A stretch of DNA of 64,000 nt from Lichenicola cladoniae (GTDB lineage: Bacteria > Pseudomonadota > Alphaproteobacteria > Acetobacterales > Acetobacteraceae), in contig NZ_CP053708.1 in NCBI RefSeq assembly GCF_013201075.1, positions 4,097,501 through 4,161,500 of the forward strand, given 5' to 3'. Position 1 is the first letter of the stretch. Each line of letters starts with the position of its first letter. The position numbers and the translations under genes were made by a program. Of this stretch, positions 1 to 8,647 are shown one piece after another. The notes beneath the pieces are model-generated. The model was not told the origin of the DNA and made no database searches. It worked only from the letters and a program-made list of their open reading frames with translations.

Positions 1-382
1 CGATCTGGCCGGCCAGGGCATCGGCACTGGTGGACGGTGCGCTGGCATGGTCGATCTGCTTCGCCTTGTAGGATTCGAGCTGCTTCTCGGCCGCCTTGAA
101 GGCTTCCCGCAGCGAACTGTAGACGTCCGGATGAGCGTGGCGCTCCCTGGCGTGATGCGGTTCCCGTGATACGACAAGGTCGCGGCCCGGCACCGACAGC
201 GTCACGTGGACCTCGAACAGGTTGCCGGTCTGGTGCTGCTGGTGCAGCGCCTCGACCGAGACGCGGCATCCGGTCAGATGGCCGTAGCGAACTTCAAGCC
301 GCCTGACCTGGCGCCTGATCTCCGCCTCGACGGACTCGGAGGCCTGCAGGTTGTGGAAGGCGATCTCGAGCGGACGATCCAT
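1..382 (-). CDS. HPF/RaiA-family ribosome hibernation factor (3' truncated by window edge)
   Basis: The first 127 residues of a protein starting MDRPLEIAFHNL are present; the rest lies beyond the left edge. The fold pattern (beta strand, a helix rich in Arg/Glu at residues 15-30, then strands around CRVSVEA and FEVHVTLSVPG) and the basic helix with LREAFKAAEKQLESYK match the HPF/RaiA (S30AE) family, which binds the 30S decoding region and silences ribosomes in stationary phase. The ATG is followed by a sensible amphipathic N-terminus. A hairpin sits just upstream at 405-436. The missing C-terminus prevents a choice between short and long HPF. Family assignment is fairly sure; exact subtype is not. 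Confidence 0.8.
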   Translation of the reverse strand, partial: MDRPLEIAFHNLQASESVEAEIRRQVRRLEVRYGHLTGCRVSVEALHQQHQTGNLFEVHVTLSVPGRDLVVSREPHHARERHAHPDVYSSLREAFKAAEKQLESYKAKQIDHASAPSTSADALAGQI

Positions 383-404
383 GGTTTTTCCCTCGAACAT
401 TGGC

Positions 405-436
405 GTCCGCCGGGACCGGTCTCGCCGGAGGCGGAC
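405..436. terminator. Possible hairpin between purU and the HPF gene
   Basis: The arms GTCCGCC (405-411) and GGCGGAC (430-436) are perfect complements around an 18-nt loop that itself contains a near-palindrome centred on ACCGGT. It lies in the short gap between the end of purU and the start of the HPF gene, so it may end purU transcription. No T-run follows, so a leader structure of the HPF mRNA is equally possible. Confidence 0.3.
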
Positions 437-513
437 GTTCGTCTAACAACACATTGTACGAACCGGCGGTTTTGACAACGCCCGATGTTCGACGCGGCAG
501 CCTATCGCGCCGA

Positions 514-1380
514 TCAGGAGAAGACGATGGTCTTGCGCCCGTTGAGAATGACTCGATCGTCGAGGTAGGTATGCACGGCACGCGCCAGCACCCGGCGCTC
601 GATGTCGCGGCCCTTGCGCACCAGATCCTCCGGCGTGTCGCGATGCGAGATTCGTTCCACGTCCTGTTCGATGATCGGTCCCTCGTCCAGGGCGGCGGTG
701 ACGAAATGCGACGTCGCGCCGATCAGCTTCACGCCGCGCTCGTGCGCCTGGTGATACGGCCTGGCACCCTTGAAGCCGGGCAGGAACGAGTGATGGATGT
801 TGATGCAGCGGCCGAACAGCTTTGCTGCAAGCCCGTCCGACAGGATCTGCATGTAACGCGCCAGCACCACGAGGTCGGTGCCGGTTTCCTGCACCAGGCG
901 CCAGATCCCGGCTTCCTGCTGCATCCTGGTCTCGCGGCTGACCGGCAGCATGTGGAACGGGATATCGCCGATCGTCGCCAGCCCGTACGTCTCGCGCGGA
1001 TAGTTGGAGACGATGGCGCAGATATCCATCGGCAGCTCGCCGGTGCGCCAACGATAGATGAGATCGTTCAGGCAATGGTCCGGACGCGATGCCAGAATCA
1101 TGACCCGCCGCCGATCGGCCTGGCTGCGCAGGCTCCAGTGCATCGAGAAATGCGCCGCCACCGCATCGAAGCCGCGGCGCAGATCCTGGATCGACCCACC
1201 CGCATGATCGACGACCGCGAACACCACGCGCATGAAGAAGCGCCCGGTCTCGAGATCGTTGAACTGCTGCGCATCCAGGATATTGCCGCCGCGCTCGAAC
1301 AGGCAGGCCGTGGTTGCGGCGACGATCCCCGGCGCATCGGCGCAAGAGATCGTCAGCACGAACGAATGCGACGGAATCAT
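514..1380 (-). CDS. purU: Formyltetrahydrofolate deformylase
   Basis: The 288-residue protein hydrolyses 10-formyl-THF to THF and formate, balancing the one-carbon pool for purine synthesis. Residues 6-85 form an ACT domain (start [18 protein letters not shown]). The C-terminal part is the formyltransferase fold, with the [10 protein letters not shown] motif holding the catalytic Asn and His and the later [17 protein letters not shown] segment holding the catalytic Asp. Length matches E. coli PurU closely. The ATG at 1378-1380 was chosen because the frame upstream runs into nrdB and looks non-coding. It sits 10 bp downstream of the nrdB stop on the same strand, so the two are probably co-transcribed. 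Confidence 0.93.
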   Translation of the reverse strand: MIPSHSFVLTISCADAPGIVAATTACLFERGGNILDAQQFNDLETGRFFMRVVFAVVDHAGGSIQDLRRGFDAVAAHFSMHWSLRSQADRRRVMILASRPDHCLNDLIYRWRTGELPMDICAIVSNYPRETYGLATIGDIPFHMLPVSRETRMQQEAGIWRLVQETGTDLVVLARYMQILSDGLAAKLFGRCINIHHSFLPGFKGARPYHQAHERGVKLIGATSHFVTAALDEGPIIEQDVERISHRDTPEDLVRKGRDIERRVLARAVHTYLDDRVILNGRKTIVFS

Positions 1381-1390
1381 GCCGACAGTA

Positions 1391-2419
1391 TCAGGCGGGA
1401 ACGGCAGTCGATGCCTGCCAGTCGGCGCCGATCGAGGCGGTGAACGCCTCTTCCCAGGTGCCTGTCGTAGAGGCCCGGCTGTATTCGGTGGAGCGGTTCT
1501 CGAAGAAGTTCGCGTGTTCCACCGCATTCAGCATGTCGTCGAGCCAGGGCAGCGGATTGCTCTCGATGTTGTAGAGCGGATCGAGCCCGAGCTGCATCAA
1601 GCGGCGATCGGCCACGAAGCGGATGTAGGTTTTCACCTGGGCGGCATCGAGACCTTCCACCGGCCCGAGCTCGAAGGCGAGATCGATGAACGCGTCCTCG
1701 TGATGCACGATGGTGGCGCAGATCTCGGTCAGTTCGGTGCGGAGCTGCTCGGTCCAGATTTCCGGATTCTCCTGGATGAACACCCGGAACAGGCGGATCA
1801 CCGACAGGCAATGCAGCGTCTCGTCGCGCACCGACCACGTCACGATCTGGCCCATGCCCTTGAGCTTGTTGAAGCGCGGAAAGTTCAGCAGGATCGCGAA
1901 CGATGCGAACAGCTGCAGACCCTCGGTGAAGGCGCCGAACGCTGCCAGCGTCTTGGCGATCTCATGCTTGTTCTCGACCGAGAACCCCTGCATGTAATCG
2001 AACTTGTCCTTCATTTCCTTGTAGCCGAGGAACGCGGAATATTCGTCCTCGGGCATGCCGATGGTGTCGAGCAGGTGGCTGTACGCGGCGATGTGGATCG
2101 TCTCGATATTCGAGAATGCAGACAGCATCATCAGGATTTCTGTCGGTTTGAAAACCTGGCTGTAGTGCTTCATGTAGCAGTTGTTCACTTCCACGTCGGA
2201 CTGCGTGAAGAAGCGAAAGATCTGCGTAACCAGGTTCTGTTCCGACGGCGTCAGGTTACGATGCCAGTCCTTCACGTCGTCGGCCAGAGGTACTTCCTCC
2301 GGCAGCCAATGCACGCGCTGCTGGGTCAGCCAGGCATCGTAGGCCCACGGGTAGCGGAACGGCTTGTATACCGGGTTCGCCGTCAACAGGTCGAAACGTG
2401 GTGGGACGATCTGGTCCAT
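1391..2419 (-). CDS. nrdB: Class Ia ribonucleotide reductase, beta subunit
   Basis: The 342-residue protein is the radical-generating small subunit of aerobic ribonucleotide reductase. The diiron ligands are visible: Asp75, Glu106-x-x-His109, Glu166 and Glu200-x-x-His203. The radical tyrosine is Tyr113, in the AAYSH segment just after the first ExxH. There is no N-terminal ATP-cone, which some NrdB proteins carry. The partner nrdA is about 27 kb away on the same strand rather than adjacent, and both genes have the same pair of NrdR-like boxes upstream. purU follows at once, perhaps linking dNTP and folate metabolism. The ATG at 2417-2419 begins the conserved region directly. Confidence 0.96.
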   Translation of the reverse strand: MDQIVPPRFDLLTANPVYKPFRYPWAYDAWLTQQRVHWLPEEVPLADDVKDWHRNLTPSEQNLVTQIFRFFTQSDVEVNNCYMKHYSQVFKPTEILMMLSAFSNIETIHIAAYSHLLDTIGMPEDEYSAFLGYKEMKDKFDYMQGFSVENKHEIAKTLAAFGAFTEGLQLFASFAILLNFPRFNKLKGMGQIVTWSVRDETLHCLSVIRLFRVFIQENPEIWTEQLRTELTEICATIVHHEDAFIDLAFELGPVEGLDAAQVKTYIRFVADRRLMQLGLDPLYNIESNPLPWLDDMLNAVEHANFFENRSTEYSRASTTGTWEEAFTASIGADWQASTAVPA

Positions 2420-2576
2420 GGGCTCTCTCCGTCGACGGCGATGCCCGGACGGTACCCCCGCCGGTCACTCCGCCATGCATCTGGTTCGACCGGCGCGGAC
2501 GCGTTCCGGAGCGTCTGCGAGTCAGTGCCGGATTATGCGCGCTCCCCATCGGCACAGCCAGCAGCTATCAACACGA

Positions 2577-2624
2577 TCGCCACATGTTGTGGTATCTGCG
2601 AAATTTATCCACCAGATCTGGTGT
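2577..2624 (-). promoter_or_regulatory. Tandem NrdR-like boxes upstream of nrdB
   Basis: Two 16-bp imperfect palindromes lie at 2577-2592, centred on ACATGT, and 2609-2624, centred on AGATCT (inner 14 bp CACCAGATCTGGTG is a perfect palindrome). Their centres are exactly 32 bp apart. Paired 16-bp sites about three helical turns apart are the known layout of NrdR operators in front of ribonucleotide reductase genes. The same layout and spacing occurs before nrdA at 31473-31520, and both upstream boxes are centred on ACATGT. The nrdR gene is not in this window. Confidence 0.6.
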
Positions 2625-2642
2625 TGCCTCCCGAAAGGTGGA

Positions 2643-3371
2643 TCAGTAGTTCCGGACGTCGTCGATCTCGTTCGTCCCGAAATCGTCCCGTCGCAGATAG
2701 GCCAGGATCGCAGCAGCCGCATCGTCCGGCGAGGTCAGCCGACCCTCCGCATGCAGCGCCTGGAAGCGCTCCCGATCCGGCGCGTCGAGGCCGCGTATGG
2801 TCTGCTGCATGGCGGTGTCGATCACGCCGGGCGCCAGCGATACGGCGCGGACCGCGGCACCCGTCTTCGCCTCGGCATATTCGGCGTTCAGCGAACGTAT
2901 GAAGTTGTCGAGCCCGGCCTTGCTGCTGCAGTAGGCGCTCCAGTGCGAGACCCCGCGCCGGCCGGCTCCGGACGAGACCGCCAGGATGCGCCGCGTCACC
3001 GGCCAGTCCCGGGTTGCTTCCAGGAAGCCTGCCGTCACCAGCATGGGCGAGGCCAGGTTGACGCGCATATGGGTCTCCACCGCATCCGGGCGCAGGTCGG
3101 CCACCGGCACCAGCGGATCGAGGGAGCCGGCATTCAGGATCAGCGCCGCCGGCTGCGCCTCGCATGCCCCGACCGCCCGGACCACCCAGTCCCGAGTTGC
3201 TGCCAGATCGCCGAGATCGAGCCGGGTCCAGTCGAGCCGGCCCGCATGCCCGGGCAGGTCCGGCGCCGGGCCGCGGGCGGCAGCCACCACATGGTGCCCG
3301 TCCCGGAGCAGGCGGATCAGCATCGCGGCGCCGAGACCGCGCGAGGCGCCGGTCAGGACATGCAACGTCAT
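2643..3371 (-). CDS. SDR-family NAD(P)-dependent oxidoreductase
   Basis: The 242-residue protein is a classical short-chain dehydrogenase. The cofactor motif is TGASRGLG at residues 7-14, the structural motif is LILNAG, and the active-site Ser and YxxxK are in SSGAGRRGVSHWSAYCSSK near residues 135-155. The compact size and the motif pattern resemble sepiapterin-reductase-like or benzil-reductase-like SDRs, but the substrate cannot be read from the sequence. It begins inside the stop codon of the upstream FAH-family gene (ATGA at 3368-3371), so the two are translationally coupled and may act on related carbonyl compounds. Confidence 0.88.
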   Translation of the reverse strand: MTLHVLTGASRGLGAAMLIRLLRDGHHVVAAARGPAPDLPGHAGRLDWTRLDLGDLAATRDWVVRAVGACEAQPAALILNAGSLDPLVPVADLRPDAVETHMRVNLASPMLVTAGFLEATRDWPVTRRILAVSSGAGRRGVSHWSAYCSSKAGLDNFIRSLNAEYAEAKTGAAVRAVSLAPGVIDTAMQQTIRGLDAPDRERFQALHAEGRLTSPDDAAAAILAYLRRDDFGTNEIDDVRNY

Positions 3372-4063
3372 GGCGCATCGCCCGCAACGTAGCGGACGGT
3401 GATGTCGCCGAGGCCCTCGCAGGTTCCGGTCACCAGGTCACCGGGCAGCACCGGCCCGACGCCGGCAGGAGTCCCGGTCATGATCAGGTCGCCGGGTGCG
3501 AGTGCCACGAACCTGGAGAGGAAGGCGATCGCTTCGGCCACGGTCCAGATCATCTGCGACAGGTCGCCGGACTGGCGCAGCACGCCGTTCACCGTGAGGG
3601 TGATCGCGCCGTGCGATGGATCGAAGCCGGCAACGGCCGGGACGATGCCGCCGATCGGGCAGGACTGGTCGAACCCCTTGGCCAGCGCCCACGGCCGGCC
3701 GAGCTTCTTGGCTTCCGCCTGCAGGTCGCGCCGCGTCATGTCGAGCCCGACCGCGTATCCATACACATGGTCGAGCGCCTGCACCGGGTCGATGGAGCGA
3801 CCGCCGATGCCGATCGCCACGACCAGCTCGACCTCGTGATGCAGCGATGCGGTCTCGGGCGGGAACACCAGCGTACCACCGCCGGGCACCACCGCATCGC
3901 CCGGCTTGGCGAAAAAGAACGGCGGTGCACGATCCGGATCGCCGCCCATCTCGCGCGCATGATCGGCGTAGTTCTGGCCGACGCACCAGATCCGCCGCAC
4001 CGGGAACGGGCTGGCCGAACCCTGCACCGGTATGGTGGGAACGAGTACCGTGATCGCATGCAT
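3368..4063 (-). CDS. Fumarylacetoacetate hydrolase family protein (fumarylpyruvate hydrolase/FAHD1-like)
   Basis: The 231-residue protein is the short, single-domain FAH type. Metal-binding acidic residues are visible in HHEVELVVAIG (E-x-E) and in the Asp of GYAVGLDMTRRDLQ; the RIWCVGQNYADHAREM segment is typical of FAHD1/fumarylpyruvate hydrolases, and GDLIMTGTPAGVGP is the family C-terminal signature. Such enzymes cleave C-C bonds in 2,4-dioxo acids or decarboxylate oxaloacetate. The ATG at 4061-4063 begins MHAITVLVP. The gene overlaps the SDR gene downstream by 4 bp and is divergent from the GreA/B-like gene. The exact substrate is unknown. Confidence 0.88.
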   Translation of the reverse strand: MHAITVLVPTIPVQGSASPFPVRRIWCVGQNYADHAREMGGDPDRAPPFFFAKPGDAVVPGGGTLVFPPETASLHHEVELVVAIGIGGRSIDPVQALDHVYGYAVGLDMTRRDLQAEAKKLGRPWALAKGFDQSCPIGGIVPAVAGFDPSHGAITLTVNGVLRQSGDLSQMIWTVAEAIAFLSRFVALAPGDLIMTGTPAGVGPVLPGDLVTGTCEGLGDITVRYVAGDAP

Positions 4064-4185
4064 CGTGAGCGTCCTTCGCTGGAAGCCCGATCGAGGGAAG
4101 CATGCGCGCACCTGTCCAGGCAACCTGGCGCGTCGCCGGGCGATTTGCCCTGGGTTCTTCCCAACCAACCTCGAGGGAAGCAGCG

Positions 4186-4653
4186 ATGAGCCGGGCGTTC
4201 GTGTCGGAAGAAGCCGAGGAAAACCGGGCGTCGGCGGTGCCGGAACGCCCGGTCAGCGCCCACCCGAACCTGGTGACGCCCAACGGCCTGGCACTGATCG
4301 ACAGCGCGCTGGCCTCGGCACAGGCGGCGCTGGCGGATACCGCGTCAGATGACACCGTGCGGCCGCGCAGGCTGCGGGACCTGCGCTACTGGCAGGCACG
4401 ACGCGCCACCGCCATGCCGATCGAGGCGCGTACGTCGGCACCGGACGAGGTAGTGTTCGGGGTCCTGGTTACGGTGAAGCGCGGCAGGACCACCAGCCAC
4501 TTTCGCATCGTCGGCGAGGACGAGGCCGATCCGGCCCAGGGCCTGCTGAGCTACATCTCGCCCCTGGCGGCAGCGCTGCTAGGCGCGGAAGCCGGCGAGA
4601 CAGTGGAGATCGAGGGCCGCGAGCCGGTGCAGGTGTTGGCGATCGACGTCTGA
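4186..4653 (+). CDS. GreA/GreB-family transcription elongation factor-like protein
   Basis: The 155-residue protein carries the GreA/GreB C-terminal domain, with FRIVGEDEADPAQG and LLSYISPLAAALLGAEAGE near residues 105-140. Ahead of it is a conserved N-terminal block (LPERP-like VPERPVSAHPNLVTPNGL, then RDLRYWQARRATA). Gre factors bind the RNA polymerase secondary channel and rescue backtracked complexes. The N-terminal coiled coil is shortened and lacks an obvious acidic tip pair, so this may be a Gre paralogue with modified activity rather than the housekeeping factor. The start is the ATG after GAGGGAAGCAGCG. It is divergent from the FAH gene. Confidence 0.8.
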   Translation: MSRAFVSEEAEENRASAVPERPVSAHPNLVTPNGLALIDSALASAQAALADTASDDTVRPRRLRDLRYWQARRATAMPIEARTSAPDEVVFGVLVTVKRGRTTSHFRIVGEDEADPAQGLLSYISPLAAALLGAEAGETVEIEGREPVQVLAIDV

Positions 4654-4763
4654 GGCCGATCGCCACCACCGGTCGATGCGCACGATCCTGCCTGCTGGTG
4701 TATAGCGCGGCCAATGCGGCGTCCCTCCGGGGCTTCGCGCACCAACAGGTTTGGATTGCCGCC

Positions 4764-5720
4764 ATGACCGCCGACCAGCCTCGCCCGCTCCTCGTCACCC
4801 ATAGCGGCAAGTTCCATTGCGACGAGGTGTTCGCGTACACCGTGCTGCGCCTGGCGCTCGGGCTGCACGAGCCCGGCCGCGACCACACGCTGGCACGCAC
4901 GCGGTCCGCCGGGATCATCGAGTCTGGCGACATCGTGTGGGATGTCGGCGCCAGGTTCGACGCCGCCACGAACCGCTTCGACCATCACCAGCGCGGCGCG
5001 CCGACCCGGCCGAACGAGACGCCGTTCTCGTCCGCCGGCCTGATCTGGCAGGTCTATGGCGAGCGCGCGGTGGCAGCCCTGATGCCGGCGGGCGCCGAGC
5101 GGTTCGCCGGCCAGATCGCCGCCGACCTCGACTCGACCCTGGTGCTGCGGATCGACGAGATCGACAACGGCGTCGCGGTCGACGGACCCGGCCGCGACAA
5201 TCTCGGGTTCTCGACGCTGGTCGGCGAGTTCAACCCGACCTGGGACGATCCCGCCGGTAGCGGCCCGACCGCCGGCGATACCGCCTTCCTGGCAGCGACC
5301 GCGTTCGCCGAGACCGTGCTGCGCCACCGTGTCGACGGGCTGCGTGCCCGCATGGATGCCGAAGCGACCGTGCTCGGCGCGCATCGTTCGGCAGAGGATC
5401 CGCGTCTGCTGGTGCTGGAACGCGGCATGCCCTGGAAGAACGTGGTGCACAACCACGCCCTGCCGGTGCTCCTCACCGTCTCGCCGGCCTCAAACGGGAA
5501 CTGGATGGTCGACACTGTACCGCCGGAACCCGGCTCGTTCGCGCAGAAGCTGCCGCTGTCGGAAGCCTGGGCCGGGTTGCAGAACGACGAACTGGCTACG
5601 ATCAGCGGCGTGCCGGACGCGGTGTTCGTGCATCTGCGCCGCTTCGTCGGTGCCGCGAAGTCGCGTGACGGCGCGCTTGCCATGGCACAGGCCACGCTGG
5701 CGCGCTTGACCTCACGCTGA
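4764..5720 (+). CDS. MYG1-family protein (predicted metal-dependent exonuclease/phosphoesterase)
   Basis: The 318-residue protein has the MYG1/UPF0160 hallmarks: THSGKFHCDEVFAY at residues 13-26 with metal-binding His, Cys and Asp, the FDHHQRGAP motif near residue 75, and a conserved C-terminal SEAWAGLQNDEL segment. MYG1 is related to DHH phosphoesterases; the eukaryotic protein is reported as a 3'-5' RNA exonuclease acting in nucleus and mitochondria. The ATG at 4764 begins the conserved region; the frame extends upstream but without a good ribosome site. The gene stands alone, facing the reductase gene, with a hairpin between them. Confidence 0.88.
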   Translation: MTADQPRPLLVTHSGKFHCDEVFAYTVLRLALGLHEPGRDHTLARTRSAGIIESGDIVWDVGARFDAATNRFDHHQRGAPTRPNETPFSSAGLIWQVYGERAVAALMPAGAERFAGQIAADLDSTLVLRIDEIDNGVAVDGPGRDNLGFSTLVGEFNPTWDDPAGSGPTAGDTAFLAATAFAETVLRHRVDGLRARMDAEATVLGAHRSAEDPRLLVLERGMPWKNVVHNHALPVLLTVSPASNGNWMVDTVPPEPGSFAQKLPLSEAWAGLQNDELATISGVPDAVFVHLRRFVGAAKSRDGALAMAQATLARLTSR

Positions 5721-5743
5721 TCGCAACGACGACCGGACCGCAG

Positions 5744-5775
5744 GAGGACGCCTGCTTCGGCCCCGCCGCGTCCTC
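5744..5775. terminator. Bidirectional hairpin between convergent genes
   Basis: The arms GAGGACGC (5744-5751) and GCGTCCTC (5768-5775) pair perfectly around a 16-nt GC-rich loop. The hairpin lies between MYG1 and the oppositely oriented reductase, reaching into the reductase stop codon. Its position suits a terminator serving both strands, although there is no clear T-tract. Confidence 0.45.
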
Positions 5776-6652
5776 ATGACGGGTAATAGCCGGGCTGGTC
5801 GAGATCGGTGAGCAGGTCCGGACCGGTCGGGTTCCAGCCGAGCAACGACCGCGTGCGCTCGCTCGATGCCGGCATGTCCAGGCCGGCGAAGCGGGCGAAC
5901 CAGCCGAAATGGCCGGCGTCCCGCGAGCCGGCCGGCAGGCCGAGCCGGCGGCCGATCATCTCGGCGATGTCCCTGAACGGCACCCCCTCGTCCGCGATCG
6001 CATGGTAGGCCGGCTCGGTCACGCCCCGTTCGAGCACGAGCCGGTACAGACGGGCGGCATCCAGCCGGTGCACGCCGGGCCAGCGGTTCATGCCCTCGCC
6101 GATATAGGCCGCGACGCCCTTCTCGCGCGCCATGGCGATCAGCATCGGGATGAAACCATGATCGCCGATGCCATGGACCGATGGCGCAAGCCGGATGGTG
6201 GCGACGCGCACACCTCGCTCCGCGAGAGCGTTTGCGGCAAATTCCGACCGCCGTGGGAAGGACGGGTCGGGCTGCAGAACGTCCGCTTCGGTCGCGAGCC
6301 GGCCAGGCGCCAGCAATGCGACGCCCGAGGTGACGAGAAGCGGGCGATCCGATCCTTCGAGGGCGCTGCCCAGGGTCTCGATCGCGCGGCGGTCCTGCTC
6401 GGCATTCTCGGCGAACCTGGAGAAGTCGTGGTTGAACGCCGTATGGATCACCGCATCGGCAGCCGAGGCTGCGCTGCGCAAGATGTCGAGATCGTCGAGC
6501 GTGCCCCGGAGAACTTCGGCACCGGCCGCGCCGAGCAGGGCCGCTTTCTCGCCGGACCGGGCGAGGCCGGTCACCTGGTGCCCGGCTGCAACCAGATCGT
6601 CGACCACGGCGAAGCCGACCCATCCGGTGGCGCCGGTGATGAATATTCGCAT
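5774..6652 (-). CDS. Atypical SDR / NAD(P)-binding epimerase-like reductase (paralogue 1)
   Basis: The 292-residue protein opens MRIFITGATGWVGFAVVDDL, the extended-SDR Rossmann motif TGATGWVG, followed by a conserved DAVIHTAFNHDF block. It lacks a clear YxxxK, as do many atypical SDRs. It is clearly paralogous to the protein at 7618-8523, sharing VTGLARS/VLGLTRS, RGTLDDLD/RGTLEDLD, IRLAPSVH/VRLPQVHD and the C-terminal LGWNPTGPDL/LGWEPTGPDL. A good ribosome site (GGAGA) precedes the ATG. It is divergent from the MmyB-like regulator gene with a palindrome between them, so that regulator probably controls it. The substrate is unknown. Confidence 0.88.
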   Translation of the reverse strand: MRIFITGATGWVGFAVVDDLVAAGHQVTGLARSGEKAALLGAAGAEVLRGTLDDLDILRSAASAADAVIHTAFNHDFSRFAENAEQDRRAIETLGSALEGSDRPLLVTSGVALLAPGRLATEADVLQPDPSFPRRSEFAANALAERGVRVATIRLAPSVHGIGDHGFIPMLIAMAREKGVAAYIGEGMNRWPGVHRLDAARLYRLVLERGVTEPAYHAIADEGVPFRDIAEMIGRRLGLPAGSRDAGHFGWFARFAGLDMPASSERTRSLLGWNPTGPDLLTDLDQPGYYPS

Positions 6653-6703
6653 GTCACAACTCTCCAACAGTCACGTGCAACCACTGTCGGCAGTCGGCTC
6701 AAA

Positions 6704-6734
6704 CTGTTAAAGTAGGGACATTATACGGGTATAA
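6704..6734. promoter_or_regulatory. Operator/promoter between reductase 1 and its regulator (copy 1)
   Basis: The block has CTGTTAAAGTAG (6704-6715), 5 bp, then the palindrome TTATACGGGTATAA (6721-6734). On the minus strand the palindrome overlaps a consensus -10 TATAAT (6720-6725) pointing to the reductase; on the plus strand TATAAA (6730-6735) points to the regulator, whose ATG is at 6756. A copy with the same order and spacing lies upstream of the second reductase at 8572-8602. This suggests a shared operator for the regulator. Confidence 0.6.
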
Positions 6735-6755
6735 ATTGTCATAGGGTGAGGCGTC

Positions 6756-7592
6756 ATGGCCAACGGCAACTTGCTCGGCGCCTACCTCAAGAACCGGCGC
6801 ACCAAGCTCGATCCGGTCCTGTTCGGGTTATCCGGCAGCCGGCGCCGAACCCCCGGACTGCGTCGCGAAGAGGTGGCGCAGCGAGCCAACATCAGCACGA
6901 CCTGGTATACGTGGCTCGAGCAGGGCCGCGGCGGCAACCCCTCGGCCGACGTGCTCGACCGGATCGCTCGCGCGCTGACCCTGACCGGGATCGAGCGCGA
7001 GCACCTGTTCCTGGTCGGGCTGGGCCGGCAGCCGGGCGTTCGTTACCACGGCAGCGATCCGATCACCCCTCGGCTGCAGCGCCTGCTCGACGCGCTGACC
7101 TGGAGCCCGGCGATCGTGCGGACGCCGACATGGGATGTCGTTGCCTGGAACCGTGCCGCCGCGGTGGTGCTCACCGACTACGGCGCCTTGCCGCCCGACC
7201 AGCGCAACATCCTGCGCATGATCTTCTCCGATCCCCGCATACGGTCCGCGCAGCCCGAGTGGGAGGCCGTGGCCCGTTTCGTCGTCGGCTCCTTCAGGAT
7301 CGATGCTGCCCGGGCCGGGGCCGACGCCGAGATCATGCCGCTCGTCGAGGAGCTGTGCCGGTCGAGTCCCGAGTTCGCGTCCATGTGGCGCGAAAACGAC
7401 GTGCAGACACACGGCGAAGGGGTGAAACGCCTGAACCACCCCGTGATGGGGCCGATCACCCTGGAATACTCCGCCTTCGCCGTCGACGGCCGGCCGGACC
7501 TCAGCCTGATCGTCTACAATCCGGCGACGCCGGGCGATCAGCGTCTCATCGAGAACCTGATGCAGGCCAGGCCAGCCCTGGCAGCGGAGTGA
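6756..7592 (+). CDS. XRE/MmyB-like helix-turn-helix transcriptional regulator
   Basis: The 278-residue protein has an N-terminal HTH (residues 5-75; RRRTPGLRREEVAQRANISTT is split across turn and recognition helices) with the TWYTWLEQGR signature of MmyB-like regulators. A PAS-like ligand-binding domain (MLTR_LBD type) follows at about residues 105-265, with TPTWDVVAWNRAAAV and RMIFSDPRIR. Such regulators commonly control an adjacent divergent dehydrogenase and sense small ligands. Two paralogous reductases flank this gene, and the palindrome at 6721-6734 lies 21 bp before its ATG, which suits autoregulation. The inducer is unknown. Confidence 0.9.
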   Translation: MANGNLLGAYLKNRRTKLDPVLFGLSGSRRRTPGLRREEVAQRANISTTWYTWLEQGRGGNPSADVLDRIARALTLTGIEREHLFLVGLGRQPGVRYHGSDPITPRLQRLLDALTWSPAIVRTPTWDVVAWNRAAAVVLTDYGALPPDQRNILRMIFSDPRIRSAQPEWEAVARFVVGSFRIDAARAGADAEIMPLVEELCRSSPEFASMWRENDVQTHGEGVKRLNHPVMGPITLEYSAFAVDGRPDLSLIVYNPATPGDQRLIENLMQARPALAAE

Positions 7593-7617
7593 TCCGGAAG
7601 GGCTTTTGGTCCGGACC

Positions 7618-8523
7618 CTACGCTGCCGCTACCAACGCAGAGTAATCCATCCGGCGCAGGTCGGCGATCAGGTCAGGCCCGGTCGGTTCCCAGCCCAGTT
7701 GTCCACGGGTCCATGTGCCGGAAGCCGGAAGGTCCATGCTCGCGAAGATCGCGAACCATCCGAAATACGTCTGTGCTTCCTCGGGAGATAGCGACACCAC
7801 CGGCATGCCGAGACCCGCGCCGACCACTTCCACGATCTCGCGGGCAGAGATGCCCTGCTCGGCAACGGCATTATACCGGGCACCCTTCTGGCCCTTCTCC
7901 AAAACAAGTCGGTAGAGTTTCGCCACGTCGAGCACGTGGGCTGCCGGCCAGCGATTGGCACCGTCGCCGACGTAGGCTGCGACATTTTTCTCCCGCGCAA
8001 TTGCAATGGACAGCGTGATGAGCCCCTGCTTCACCGTGTCATGGACCTGGGGAAGCCGGACCACGCGCACGTCGACGCCCGCCTCGAGCAGCGCATTGCC
8101 GGCGATCTCGGATGCAACGCGCGGATTGCGGTTGGTCGCGTCGAACACATCCTCCGTCGCAGGCTCGCCAAGCCCGGCGTCACCCATCCCGGTTCCTGAT
8201 GTGATGATGAGGGGCCGTTCGGAGCCCTTGAGAGTGGCGCCCAGAGCTTCGATGACACGGCGGTCCTTGTCGCAGTTGGCGAGAAAGTTCGTGAAGTCGT
8301 GGTCGAACGCGGCGTGGATCACTGCGTCCGCTCGCCCCGCTCCGGCGCGAAGGCTGTCGAGATCTTCCAGGGTGCCACGATGTGCTTCCGCACCGGCGGC
8401 CGCGAGCAATCGAGCCCCGGCGTCGGATCGGGTCAGGCCGAGAACCTGGTGTCCGGCTGCCAGAAGTTCTGGGACGATGCGGGATCCGATGAAGCCGGTC
8501 GCACCAGTGAGAAATACAAGCAT
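7618..8523 (-). CDS. Atypical SDR / NAD(P)-binding epimerase-like reductase (paralogue 2)
   Basis: The 301-residue protein starts MLVFLTGATGFIGSRIVPEL with the TGATGFIG Rossmann motif. It is paralogous along its whole length to the protein at 5774-6652, the two flanking the MmyB-like regulator. The upstream region is also conserved: the 31-bp block at 8572-8602 repeats that at 6704-6734 at nearly the same distance from the start codon (66 versus 69 bp). The simplest history is duplication of a reductase together with its control region. It converges with the regulator gene, 25 bp apart. Its role is unknown beyond NAD(P)-dependent reduction or epimerisation. Confidence 0.88.
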   Translation of the reverse strand: MLVFLTGATGFIGSRIVPELLAAGHQVLGLTRSDAGARLLAAAGAEAHRGTLEDLDSLRAGAGRADAVIHAAFDHDFTNFLANCDKDRRVIEALGATLKGSERPLIITSGTGMGDAGLGEPATEDVFDATNRNPRVASEIAGNALLEAGVDVRVVRLPQVHDTVKQGLITLSIAIAREKNVAAYVGDGANRWPAAHVLDVAKLYRLVLEKGQKGARYNAVAEQGISAREIVEVVGAGLGMPVVSLSPEEAQTYFGWFAIFASMDLPASGTWTRGQLGWEPTGPDLIADLRRMDYSALVAAA

Positions 8524-8571
8524 TGGAAACTCTTCGATGTTGGCGCGGCATTATTTTGCCCGAAGCAGTTC

Positions 8572-8602
8572 CTGTTAAAGTAGTGAGTTTATCATGGTAT
8601 AA
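8572..8602. promoter_or_regulatory. Operator/promoter of reductase 2 (copy 2 of the shared element)
   Basis: CTGTTAAAGTAG (8572-8583), a 5-bp gap and the imperfect palindrome TTATCATGGTATAA (8589-8602) repeat the arrangement at 6704-6734 in the same orientation. The right half GTATAA is kept and the left half has drifted (TTATCA for TTATAC), so binding may be weaker here. It lies 66 bp upstream of the second reductase's start codon. Confidence 0.55.
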
Positions 8603-8647
8603 AACCTAACCGGCTCGATCCGGTCACCGAAACGATCAGTGCTGCTG

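Noticed and set aside
400-1443. 347-codon plus-strand frame opposite purU
   Set aside because: Antisense to a gene with clear ACT and formyltransferase domains.
4086-4182. Repeated TCGAGGGAAGCA upstream of the GreA/B-like gene, considered as an operator pair
   Set aside because: The second copy is simply its ribosome binding site and the first is too short to stand out from chance in GC-rich DNA.
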